NCBI RefSeq assembly: GCF_014356525.2
Contig: NC_052505.1
Coordinates: 47,579,969 to 47,643,968 of the forward strand
From: Nilaparvata lugens
Taxonomy: Eukaryota > Arthropoda > Insecta > Hemiptera > Delphacidae
Direction of reading: 5' to 3'
Length of the DNA: 64,000 bases
Shown piece after piece: positions 24,501 through 31,700 of the stretch. The translations under genes and the position numbers were made by a program. Every line of letters starts with the position of its first letter. Positions within the stretch are counted from its first letter, which is position 1. Under the pieces are notes generated by a model, which was not told the origin of the DNA, searched no databases, and saw only the letters and a list, made by a program, of their open reading frames with translations.

Positions 24501-25029
24501 TGGACCTCACTATAGAAAATGATAGCGCTATCTGCTTTGACGAATGATAGACAAGGGTAGTAACACCAATGTTAATAAAAAACTGCCATTAAAACGTGGA
24601 CTTCACGAAAGAAATTCATTCAATCTTGGTAACTTGATAGCATCTAAATAGAAAAACTTTCTATCTAAATAGAGAAAGGTTCAATTCTCTATTCAAAATA
24701 GTGCATTATCAATTAAATTCTGATGAAAATATCACTAAATGAATTGTTTTTTCTATTCATTGTCTTTTCTATTTATTTTGTATAATCAAGATTGATAGAT
24801 GTCATGATAAATTAATTACTATTGTAGAACTATGGAAAGTATTTGAGACTTGACTCAACTTAATTCAAGTTTTTGATCTATTTCACAGGTAACGTCTGGG
24901 TTTGAACTGTATGTGACGTTTGATCCATTAGTGACAAAGAAAAGTGCAATCAATGCTATCAACAAATTGCTCAACTGGATGAAAAAGGAAGAGGACAGAT
25001 TTTTCATACTCAATACTTTCAATTTTTAG
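6337..25029 (+). CDS. MON1: MON1 homologue, C-terminal part (five exons, 5' end outside window)
   Basis: Spliced CDS is join(6337..6580, 8695..8870, 10802..10922, 16713..16994, 24889..25029). Every junction is AG/GT and the phases agree (the first base completes a codon; the second junction splits an AGC codon), giving about 320 residues to a TAG stop. The product matches my memory of animal MON1: the segments LTRVFEQRGNFDLRRLLAGS, KKYNLHPADLHIIFNMVNSS, EAPYAKKEEQERLLHLYEKL and the tail MKKEEDRFFIL are all recognisable. MON1 pairs with CCZ1 as the guanine nucleotide exchange factor for Rab7, driving the Rab5-to-Rab7 switch on late endosomes and autophagosome-lysosome fusion. The visible part should hold the second and third longin domains. 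Family proteins are about 550 residues, so some 200 N-terminal residues are missing; I found no exon for them in 1-6336. The introns are packed with transposons, including a nearly complete LINE in the last one. Confidence 0.94.
6588..6640 (+). repeat. Tandem partial copy of MON1 exon a end plus splice donor
   Basis: About 52 bp here repeats 6538-6588, including catcagtca, accatcgtcaact, the aaaat-aag exon end and the donor gtaatagtcc, with a handful of substitutions. Reading from the true exon through the first donor meets a TAA at 6623-6625, before the second donor, so use of the copied donor would truncate the protein. It is best read as a small intronic tandem duplication. Confidence 0.85.
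6647..7402. mobile_element. Non-autonomous hAT-type element with perfect 8-bp TSD
   Basis: The termini are inverted: CAGGGCCGGATC at 6647 and GATCCGGCCCTG ending at 7402. The direct repeat GTCCTCTA flanks it exactly at 6639-6646 and 7403-7410, an 8-bp target duplication typical of hAT transposons. A G-run (about 6661-6670) near the left end is mirrored by C-rich sequence near the right end. The 756-bp body is AT-rich without a long reading frame, so it must have been moved by a transposase supplied elsewhere. It sits in the MON1 intron just after exon a. Confidence 0.9.
7411..8694 (+). other. MON1 intron remainder
   Basis: AT-rich intron with no supported gene. A segment at about 8050-8290 resembles one at 36283-36600 (both begin with a gg-tg-gccc-aa-aacctcg motif and share ttattaccatttgaatgtat-like text), so it is probably an old dispersed repeat. 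Confidence 0.5.
8695..8870 (+). CDS. MON1: MON1 exon b
   Basis: The acceptor is ttttcag before 8695 and the donor gccag/gtaaca is at 8870. It encodes NLVFAILIADNKLITVVKMK, the HPADLH core and then ESWTPICLPTFDA, ending two bases into a serine codon finished by exon c. This is the second longin-domain region of the MON1 family. Confidence 0.94.
9334..9955. mobile_element. Mariner-like MITE with TA duplication
   Basis: The inverted ends are about 33 bp: left TACAGAGTTGGTGTAAATTA, right (reverse complement) TACAGGTTGGAAAAATTATG, both continuing into GGAAACAGCTT. They are flanked by TA on each side. The 622-bp interior has no transposase frame. A diverged relative of the left end occurs at about 58436-58520. 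Confidence 0.75.
10114..10294. mobile_element. Short palindromic MITE
   Basis: The ends are inverted: CCCGGTTCCACCAAACTC at 10114 and TTGGTGGAACCGGG ending at 10294, with inner complementary segments around atatttgaacatgg and its inverse. About 181 bp, non-coding. Confidence 0.7.
10344..10717. mobile_element. Foldback relative of the 10114 MITE
   Basis: The left arm (gcctggtttcaccaaactcg, then gttaagacatttgaac) is inverted at the right arm (gttcaaatgtcttgaccgag, ending near 10717). The arms resemble those of the neighbouring MITE, so this is probably an older or longer member of that family. Short reading frames inside it look incidental. Confidence 0.6.
10802..10922 (+). CDS. MON1: MON1 exon c
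   Basis: The acceptor is tttttcag before 10802 and the donor gat/gtaagt follows 10922. It encodes AYMHGHVSYLSEDCEACLLL, then SIDRDMFFNLSEAKQTIVD. It corresponds to the conserved HISYL...CLLLVSTDR region of animal MON1. Confidence 0.94.
11573..11890. repeat. Tandem repeat array, left orientation (3 units)
   Basis: There are three roughly 110-bp units, each with a variable run of cagtcagtg/ttcagtca-type decamers, then catcctaatgtacttatagc and an aagtataaccactcagctcc segment. It is the inverse of the larger array at 12035-13130. Open frames across it follow from the repeat's lack of stops. Confidence 0.85.
12035..13130. repeat. Tandem repeat array, right orientation (about 11 units)
   Basis: The motif acattaggatgc recurs about every 80-125 bp (near 12057, 12184, 12299, 12403, 12496, 12590, 12684, 12765, 12857, 12951, 13044). 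Units differ in the number of ACTGACTGAACAGTG/CACTG decamers, so this is a higher-order repeat: a short decamer nested in a ~100-bp unit. It is in inverted orientation to 11573-11890, with about 140 bp of unique sequence between the two arrays. Confidence 0.88.
13287..13450. repeat. Short tandem repeat of about 33 bp
   Basis: Five diverged units of catcttgatctagagtgaca followed by ggtcccccatgga occur near 13287, 13320, 13354, 13384 and 13418, inside the extra sequence of the foldback's right arm. Two further ~100-bp direct copies with the text ttctcaattatct follow at about 13566-13670 and 13840-13940. Confidence 0.7.
14650..15910. repeat. Dispersed repeat, family B
   Basis: This non-coding 1.25-kb block recurs in pieces at about 44150-44345, 45450-46118, 47294-47640 and 47990-48340. 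Shared text includes gaggtgaacatatcaaa-like runs, gctaaagggatgagggtggt and ctctttcacttttcgagata. It contains GGGGTAAGGGTGG-type stretches and short frames, but no protein I recognise. It lies in the MON1 intron before exon d. Confidence 0.7.
16154..16302. mobile_element. Palindromic MITE (ggcccggttgcac family)
   Basis: A near-perfect hairpin: gcccggttgcacaaaagccg on the left is answered by cggcttttttgcaaccggc on the right, with arms meeting around aaggccttttagaaaagaag. A second copy lies at 28341-28481. Confidence 0.85.
16713..16994 (+). CDS. MON1: MON1 exon d
   Basis: The acceptor is ggtttcag before 16713 and the donor tgg/gtgagt follows 16994. Its 94 codons begin KLRRNNSLEAINEALHKPSI and include NVWHFLYKYNSVAQFWGPKL and EAPYAKKEEQERLLHLYEKL, which is the third-longin-domain region of MON1. 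Confidence 0.95.
16995..17690 (+). other. MON1 last intron, 5' part
   Basis: AT-rich intron sequence. I see no gene or clear repeat boundary before the MITE that begins at 17691. Confidence 0.5.
17691..17925. mobile_element. Left fragment of TA-type MITE (family M)
   Basis: It begins TAGAGAGGACCACGTTATAA after a TA and then follows the same order as the complete copy at 60679-61062 (attctctgcc-like, gcctTCTATagaggata, tgataccggtat, ttattcttgtttaaaat). It stops near the 5' end of the LINE. The matching right part continues after the LINE (24128-24606). Confidence 0.65.
18159..19022 (+). CDS. LINE ORF1 (coiled coil plus FP-like domain)
   Basis: 287 residues from ATG 18159 (MSSCGKCKQRSL); an in-frame ATG at 18129 would add ten residues. 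Residues about 50-125 form a heptad-like coiled coil (SQEKQEELTMIISKQNEIID, then RLDEHEQYSRRNTLEIQGIP). Residues 130-280 resemble the domain related to baculovirus FP proteins found in many insect LINE ORF1s (DACHRLEVKKW, IIVRFVRR, IYINRSLTSTRRKLL). ORF1 proteins bind the element's RNA and form the particle used in retrotransposition. A CxxC pair near the start (residues 4-7) may be a remnant zinc motif. The frame is fully open, so this part is uncorrupted. Confidence 0.85.
   Translation: MSSCGKCKQRSLSVQQTDSTPVKGNGDSSMVRLEGNSASFESLESLINSVREQLSGSIQEIKTIVGTSQEKQEELTMIISKQNEIIDNQQGLINTLSKELDVIRQKLLITEERLDEHEQYSRRNTLEIQGIPAKPEENVLQTVTEVGRVLGFNITPDMVDACHRLEVKKWRPIGNHGATTLLPPPPPAIIVRFVRRLDADQLMEQRRKFGVIKREQIHGLVGQGTIYINRSLTSTRRKLLVLARQLKKNGRIIDAWVDREGRVRIRKDVNRAPNIVKNAEDLNFPKL
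19023..20766 (+). other. LINE inter-ORF region with internal repeats
   Basis: 1.74 kb without a supported gene, long for the gap between ORF1 and ORF2 of such elements. Between 20313 and 20675 a block is repeated: ttattgctctttggattaat at about 20324 and 20441 with a diverged copy near 20538, and an aaatcatctt...atttgct...aacattttt segment near 20360 and 20590. The first part (19023-20050) may be an insertion. Confidence 0.6.
20767..21717 (+). CDS. LINE ORF2, endonuclease part (frame broken at its end)
   Basis: 316 residues from ATG 20767. It is an exonuclease-endonuclease-phosphatase domain of the APE type that nicks target DNA. Motifs in order: YYQNVRGLR (Asn, residue ~10), LTETWL (Glu, ~38), RGGGVLIA (~80), IAGDFNLP (Asp/Asn, ~150), LDLVICG (~200) and EHHPALNI (~225, the terminal His). 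Real homology ends near residue 303 (PLKASQVRGL). The last 12 residues are out of frame, because the continuation KYPPWFTRQIIDLV lies in the next frame. One missing base near 21675-21690 explains this. Confidence 0.92.
   Translation: MASRELSVYYQNVRGLRTKTHVLLQSLLASEYDLILLTETWLNSGFSDNEVFDERYVVYRRDRPGSDSCRGGGVLIAVRKQICPEECVYINSSFDCRSFESLMIKIFDRDGPIYVNVVYFLNSANSESYGKYFDCIEGYVHLIGDRLLIAGDFNLPQVTDCNYDLHNGSVAAKRLGHFLNLFDLKSINGIKNSNLRTLDLVICGLPVINVEHDSNALVPEDIEHHPALNISLITGISVKRRSPVNAPPVYDFHRADYFALYNLLRDYDWNDLYRFEVVDAAVDWFYSVIYECFNATIPLKASQVRGLSIRLGSLAK
21723..23621 (+). CDS. LINE ORF2, reverse transcriptase part
   Basis: An open frame to a TGA at 23621. The true frame extends upstream to about 21688 in this phase, so ATG/TTG-like starts near 21723 are only formal. 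The RT motifs are IKRLKPRVAPGPDCIPSFIV, IIPIFKSG, NYRPISILSVFAKVYE, YTDFSKAFDRVNH (catalytic Asp), SGVPQGSNLGPLLFLLLINE and FADDMKIY (catalytic Asp pair). The C-terminal part has the LYQSLVRSVLEYGSIVWSP signature of Jockey-type elements. No RNase H follows. All catalytic residues are present, so apart from the frameshift this copy looks recent. Confidence 0.95.
   Translation: MVKRKNKCARKQRSSVRYKDEFVRLRRELKSLIAVAYRNYLLKVESDLGSNSKNLWKFVNEKRKSDGFCEKMTLHDKNFVGDEIPSGFANYFGSVFSPVTACFEEGDGIEFLHDTANSTLEVASLSEKSIQSAIKRLKPRVAPGPDCIPSFIVKGCGELLIRPLKYLFDLSLRNGVFPSRWKVSKIIPIFKSGRRDDIMNYRPISILSVFAKVYERALYDEILWYSRPILSENQHGFLPERSVVTNLLEFTVSASNVLDAGGEMDVIYTDFSKAFDRVNHCILLKRLSQLGFSSALVDLFRSYLFQRKNFVTVQGRVSHAYFSTSGVPQGSNLGPLLFLLLINELPLQIPNSKCLIFADDMKIYKEVRGLDDCYSLQADVDRVALWCHVNKLDMNVKNCKCMTFSRKVNPSRYPYSINGVCLERVTMCKDLGIVFSCTLSFSAHVDHIIGRANKLLGFVLRNSTGFNNVETVVTLYQSLVRSVLEYGSIVWSPSTHQDTLRVEQVQNKLLRFLFYMQFRRACPLGFPSGRLRSLFNMDSLRARRDRFSLMFVVSLLKNYINSPALLSRIGFQVPTFNVRRVRTFHVPRSRTLHNFCSPLNRVLRLFNSVCEGVDVHGPVSEVRRRIIEAIHN
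24128..24606. mobile_element. Right part of family M MITE, interrupted by another copy
   Basis: After the LINE the order of the full MITE (60679-61062) continues: ttctacattg, gatctggcaacg, then after an inserted copy (24266-24512) gatagcgctatctgct, gatagacaagggta and aacgtggacttcac. The central stretch ttcttgtttaaaat...gttttat occurs on both sides of the LINE, with roughly a fifth of bases different. Confidence 0.6.
24266..24512. mobile_element. Family M MITE nested in another copy
   Basis: The inverted ends are TAGTGAGGTCCACGTTATAA and TTATAATGTGGACCTCACTA, flanked by TA, as expected of mariner/Tc1-type elements. It is 247 bp and inverted with respect to the copy it interrupts. Confidence 0.85.
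24889..25029 (+). CDS. MON1: MON1 last exon
   Basis: The acceptor is tttcacag before 24889 and the stop TAG is at 25027-25029. It encodes VTSGFELYVTFDPLVTKKSA, then NKLLNWMKKEEDRFFILNTFNF. The KEEDR-FIL tail is the conserved end of MON1. The preceding intron is 7.9 kb because of the LINE. Possible poly(A) signal AATAAA at 25367-25372. Confidence 0.95.
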   Translation, partial: VTSGFELYVTFDPLVTKKSAINAINKLLNWMKKEEDRFFILNTFNF

Positions 25030-25673
25030 AATTAAGTCTTCAAGTGTATTATAAATTCTGTATTATGTGAAATAGATATAATAATTATAAGTATATCTAA
25101 CGTGCTCAATTTTATTCTTATGCTTTTCTGTCTTGACTGTTCAATCAATGTGCAACGTTCAGTTGCACATTGAAGTTTTTCACCTTGATTTAATTTGAGA
25201 ATTAATTAAATAATCATGTTCTACTAAAACTGGAGCAAAACACTTGACATCGGAAGAAAAATGCATTTTAGGATTGTGGTACAAGTTGTCAGGATAGGAG
25301 TTGAACATAAAGTTAAAAAATATCAAAAGTAAATCCGAGTCTTTCAATAATATTTATTCTTGAAATAATAAAAATATCAAGAACACATTGAACAAAAATG
25401 AACCCTTTTCTGAAATAAATATACAGTAGCCCTTTGAAAGAACATTCCTAATGCATATTTCAGTTTCGCACTTTAATGAAACGACAGTTATCACTTCACC
25501 GTTGGAAATGCTTAGCTGAATTATAGTTGAATAAGTTTTTACAGTGATGTCCGTTGTTTAGTCTCAAACTACACACATGCGCAGTTCGACCCTCACTGGT
25601 AACCGAACACGCCAAGCCAATTCAAGTCTATCAAGTAATTCTGTTCTTCCACCTCGAAGCACATCCACTTTCA

Positions 25674-25727
25674 CTACATAAAGTCATTATAGATATCCTC
25701 TTCTTCATAGTAATTGTCATAAACGTC
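25674..25727 (-). CDS. EIF3J: EIF3J exon 7 (last)
   Basis: The acceptor (tttcatgcag on the - strand) precedes 25727. It encodes DVYDNYYEEEDIYNDFM and a TAG stop. The acidic Tyr-rich end with a terminal DFM is a hallmark of eIF3j. A - strand AATAAA lies at 25358-25353, giving a 3' UTR of about 340 nt that approaches the convergent MON1 3' end. Confidence 0.88.
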   Translation of the reverse strand, partial: DVYDNYYEEEDIYNDFM

Positions 25728-28700
25728 CTGCATGAAAAGAGACGAAAACACATCAGATGCATATAATCTAAACAGGATATATTTCATACATATTATAAAA
25801 AAAGATAAAAATGTTGAACACATACAATGACACAATTAAGACAAAATATAATATTGACTGACAATATTGTATACTGGTTCCAAATCTCCCAATTTTCTGA
25901 ATTAATGTGGCTAGAGCAGTTATTCTATAGTAGCAGGTAGATAATAAATGAGTAATAAGATGTCCATTTCGTTTATTATACACCATCGACTGAAGCGTCA
26001 CCTTACACTTCAGGAAAAAGTTTTAGATCAAAATCTGAAAGTTCTGTTCTATAAATATTTTTTATCTCAATGAATAAATTAATTTTGTATCTCATTAATA
26101 AATTATTTTCAATACATTGAAAATAAATTTCATAAATGAAAATCTGCCTTAGCCTACTCCTATAAATCAATCAATCTTTACGATATTGTTTGCCAGCCCA
26201 AAAATATAAATTTTTATCACTTCTTGTTTCTTAAAAATGAGTGTAAAACCAGTAATTACATAAGTTGGATAAATAACGACTCGTTGCCGTATAAACTATC
26301 TCTTGATTACAAAAAAATACAGAATCAGTTCATGTTAACACAACGTTATTTGAAGATTTAACAAAGCAATAACCACTGACAATTTCCTCAATGATATTCA
26401 ATCGAACTATCTAGAATATTTAGTAATAGAAAACTGACATCTGTTCTAGAGATAGTCCAGACAAACTTCACCCCCAGTCCAGACAAAAAGGCAGCTTCAC
26501 CCCCAAATTTTGGAAGTTTTTTTTTTTTATTTTTCGATTCTATCTAGAAAACCTCGCGTTTTCAGAAAAAGCATTCCTTCCAATTTGAAGGCAATAAAAT
26601 TTCCAATGAACTGAGAGGTTGCGCAGGGTTCTACGATTTTATTTTTGTTTTGGAGTTAGAGCTTTCATAAAATGGTGTATTTTTCAAGATTTAAAAGAAA
26701 TCCTACTGTTTCCTAGTGGAGAGGCGTGCATAAGGACACATCTAGAATCAAAATTACAATACTCATAACTTTTTACAAAATGATCGGATCACCTGTACAG
26801 CTCATTCTTCTGAGAGACTCAACTAGGAAATACTGAAATTAAGTGCATCTAGAGAGTGATTGTGATAAAACATAATACTTTTATAATAATATGATCCCAT
26901 ATATTTATTTGTTTGGTTAAGAAGGCCTTGAAAATTTGGGAGTTTTTTTTCATTACAATGAAAAATTTGTATTTTCGCTGTAGGACAGTTTTCTATTTTT
27001 ACGAGTATTACCCCTCTCTCCAATACTAAATTTCAAATTTCCTGGTGTAACTTAATCAGAATAAAAAATTGTACTCCCACATATGCGATTTCTCAATATA
27101 ACACTCTATTACATAACTCCAACATCAATACTCCAAGTTGTGCAAAGTAGAAGTACCTAGTAGTTTAACAGAGTTATTTTTAAATCTTGAAAAATTCCTC
27201 GTTTTTGAATAGTTGTAGGTTGTAGCTCCAAAACCAGAAATCGTAGAATCCTGCGCGACCTCTCAGTTTATTGTCTTCAATTTTGTAAGGAATGTTTTTT
27301 TCTAAAAAAGTTGGGTTTCCTAGATGTAATAGAAATTTTTTAAAAAGTCCCAAAATTTGGGGGTTTTTAGAAGTGAAGCCGCTCTTTGACGTGTCATCAG
27401 ATTCGAATTCAGCGTCTCAAAATACGTGTAAAAAATTTAGTCCCAAAATTCGGGGATTATGTGAGTTTTAGGGACGAAGCCGCTCTCTAACGTGTCACCA
27501 GATTCGAATTCAACGCCTCAAAATACCTATAGAACTATCAAGAAAATTTATTTCGGAACTGTTTCCTAAAAAAATGACCATTCGACTGGACTAATGCCGC
27601 TTCTACACTCTTGCCAAGTGCGTACGTGCGCAAGCGTGTGGATGGCTACTATGCCACCGCTCACTTCACTCCGACCGTATTGATATATACAGCGATGTGG
27701 CGAGAGTGGCGCTGGCATAAGATTGGTAGCAACAAGTGCGAATACTTACAGCATCATGAGCTTTCTTGATAGTAGGCTTCACTTTTTTCTTACTTTTGCC
27801 TTGATCAGCTTTTAATTTTTCAGCATGTAAGCTGCCTATCGATGTGTGGAGATTTTTCACATCAGCTGTCGTTACTGAAAATATAAAGCATAAAATAGGT
27901 GAACTCTCTTTAATTCCATCCACAAGGCGAGAAAACTAGAAATTAGGCTACATCTGAAAAGAGCGCGACATATTCACCCATCTCACATAACTTATTCTCT
28001 ATTTAAATAAGTTTGTAATTTAGAAAAAGTATATAAAACAAAATACCGTATCGGAGTTTTTGAGCTAATGCTCGTGCTTGAAAATCTTTGGAATTGAATA
28101 CAGTTCTAAGGAAATAATTATTTGGTGAAAATATTGGAAAAGTTACTAATGCCCGGTTTCTCAGTCGTTCAATAAACAACACTATACCTATTGATTCAAT
28201 AACTTAATGTATTCAATACATTTTTATTGGTTTCTTAAACATATTTATAGAATAAATAGATATGGAACGATTTATCTGTTCAATGAATCTGGCAACATGG
28301 CATGAACCCAAACCGACCACTTTCGTAAACTAACTTGATGCCGGTTGCACAAAAGCCGGTTAAATATTAATTGTGATTAATCCCACGAGAACCAAAAAGG
28401 TCTTATCAAAAAGGCCTTCTCTAATTGGTTCTCATGGAATTAATTACGGTTAAGAATTGACCCGCTTTTGTGCAACCGGGCCTTGATGTTATGGTAACCA
28501 ACCAAATCTTGGTTTTTTATTCCATGCTGCTTGTTGTGAGGTTAAGTTGTATTTCCTACGGTACTGACATCATTTGGCTGATGTCTCCAAAACACAAAAC
28601 AAGATGGCTGACTACAGATAAGGCCTAGCAATGCTAAATTTATTTTTAAAATACTAGTGACCTACACTAATTTTAATTTAATTTTTGTAACTTAATTTTC

Positions 28701-31700
28701 GATTACAACCGAAAATTTTATTCATTCAGTTCCATTCCGAAAATTTGACACATTTAGCCTATCCAATCAATAGAATAATATTTATAGGCTGGATTTTGGC
28801 ACTATAATTTATCAAGAGATTTATGGATTCAATAAGTTTATGGAGCGTTCTATGAACGCATGAGAAAGCATTTCTCATGTTTTTCGATTCAATAAAGTTA
28901 TTGAATGGATAAACAGTTTATGGAACGACTGAGAAACCGGGCATAAGATGAGTAATAAATATAAGAATGAGATGAAGTGATAAAGAAACACCAGATATAG
29001 CAAAAGAGTTTGGTTTCAAAATGAACTCAACCTATGGTCGATGTGACTCATGAGAATTTCAAATTTTTAGGTTTGAATTTTTCCCAAGATTTATTCAATC
29101 ACTAAAATAATTTGCAAGTAGTTACTGTTCTTTGTATAGCCTAACCTATTTTACTCTAAGCTTTTAAAAAACAAAATTAAAAATTCAATTTTAGTTCGAC
29201 CAAATTCCGTCAATTAAGTGTTCCTTAAAACTGAAACCGGTTTCATCTTCTCCATATTTGTAAAGTTTAATCAGTATGAGTAAGTTAAAGTGTCAAGATC
29301 ATAAATAAAACTTGAAAACATCACTTTTGAAAAAAATTGTTGATAAATGCTATGAAGAGAATAAAAATGGAACATGGATAAAATACTTACAATAACCACA
29401 AAACGTGTGTACCATCTTATTTACAAATTCAGTGAAATGTTCATTTCGGGATGCACCACTCAAATGGCTCACTATTTCATCCTTGTAATTTTCGAAATCC
29501 TTTTTAGTTTTTAATGATTTAGTAACTGATGTGTCGGAAATTCTCAATACGAACGGATCGGAGTCGTCTTTTACTCGAGCAACACTATTTTTCGTCGATT
29601 GACTGCTATTAACTGCTTTCCTGCTCTCACTCCTAGTTGTATCTTCGTCGTCACTTTTATCTGAGTCTTCTTTTCTTGTGTCATCTCCAAATCCTAGATC
29701 ACCTGTAAAATACCACAGAACCGTATCAAGTTTTACCTTACAATTTTTGAGATATATTCATGGATATGTAATTCTTATTTTTAGTACAAAACAATATGAA
29801 TCATCAACTAATTATTTATTTGGTAGTAAAATGATAAAAACTAGAACTTGTGAATAAACTCCATGTTTCATGATATTGAGATAGAATATACACTGCCAGA
29901 GGGGAACAAGAGATTTTGAAATGATGTCATTTTTATGGATAAATTCATAAAACTGGTAGATTATCGTACTAATAAAATGACATGTATTCATCATGCCATT
30001 TATGATCTCATAATGAAAATGTCCAGAAGTGCCACTTCATTTTTCAAGATGACATCGACATCGGAGAGATGGGCTTTCATATAGCGCCTGATGTGGAAAC
30101 CCTGGAATGAGATTAGCAACCAACAAATCGTGGGAAATGGCACAGATTTAGTTTTTCAAGTATTGATGTAGGACTTATAACGGTGCACATTGCCTCAAAG
30201 ATATCCCCACAAGTATATGTGATATAAGTATATGCAGAATATGGAGTGAGAAAGTGAGAGATTGGAGAGTCTGAGAGAGTGAGTGGAAAAAGATTGAGGT
30301 AAGGCAGTTGACCGCTCAATTTTGGGCCACTCAGTATTTGTAGTGAGCCAGTACTGGAAGTTGCGATCAAGCTGCCACGGCTACGGCGTCATATGTTTTG
30401 ATGTTCTCGACGACAAATGTGGTGATGCTGTCAAAATAAAAACGAAAGTTGTAGCAGCATACTGTTAATATTTTGTTGTCAGTTCATACAATGACGGGTA
30501 TACCAAAAGATGTATAAGTTTATTTAGTTCGGTTGAATTAGTGTAATTTTTAGTTGAATCTATTCTTAAGTTTGCTTTGAGAATTAATACAATTAATAAT
30601 AATATAACTGGGAGTCATAAATAGTTCTGTCACGCGAATAGGCTTGGCAATTGAATAAGACGAGTAATGGGCTGCCATGTTGGTATTTTAGTAGAAAACA
30701 AATTACAAGAGAAACAGAGCGCATGTGTATTACTTAATTACCTCTTCACATTATCATGGAAACTGACTGAGAGTGCGTTAATTTGAATAGTTGGAACTTA
30801 CCAATCATCTCTTTAGCCAACTGAAGGTCTGATTCCTCTTGCAATTTCTGTCTCTTGAGCTTTTCGGCGAATCTCTCCTCTGGTGTCATATCTTCAAGTC
30901 TCTTTTCTTCTTTTAATGACTTTGCTTCCTGTAATTTTTTCTGTGAATTGGAAATAGATCAGTCATAATGTGGAATAGGCTAAATGTTAAGAGACCGAGC
31001 TATTTACACTTGGACATGAATAGTCCCATTACAACTCATAAGAATAATGTTTTCACTGAACGTGACACGCTACTGATACTGATAAGAGAGAACCCAGCTT
31101 TATGTAGCTCTTGATTGTCTAATCAACATACTTTCATCACAATTAATAGTTCATTCATCTTGCTGGAATCTGTATCATACCAACTTCATGTACACCCTTT
31201 ATATACAATGTTTTCTCTATGGTCAATGATTTTGAATGAATATCAATGTAAAATAGCTAGGCTAACGCTTTAAATAAAAACGTGTTGAAATAATTTAAAT
31301 TAGGCTTCCTAATACAAGGGACTAAAAGTAACACTATTCAATCTTTTTATATTTTTATGCGGATGATGCTCACATTGGCTTTTAGCTAGTTCGTGAGTGA
31401 TGAAAAGTGCATGGGTGGTTTGATAAGGTGATCAATTGAAATTGCTGAATAAAGTTGATTGATTAAAATGGGGATCCGGCGACACCGCAAAAACATCGAG
31501 TCATCGTCTGCACAGTTCGACGTTGACTGCGCCTTAGGGCCTGTACACATGATAATGCCGCGTTGGCAAATTGTGATACCGTACAGATGAGGGCTTTAAC
31601 CGCGCGTTGACCGTTGCAAACACAAAACAAGATCAAACAAAACACAAGATCACTTATCAGGGCTCAGTACAAAAGCGCGCGTTCGACTGAGTGCATGTGT

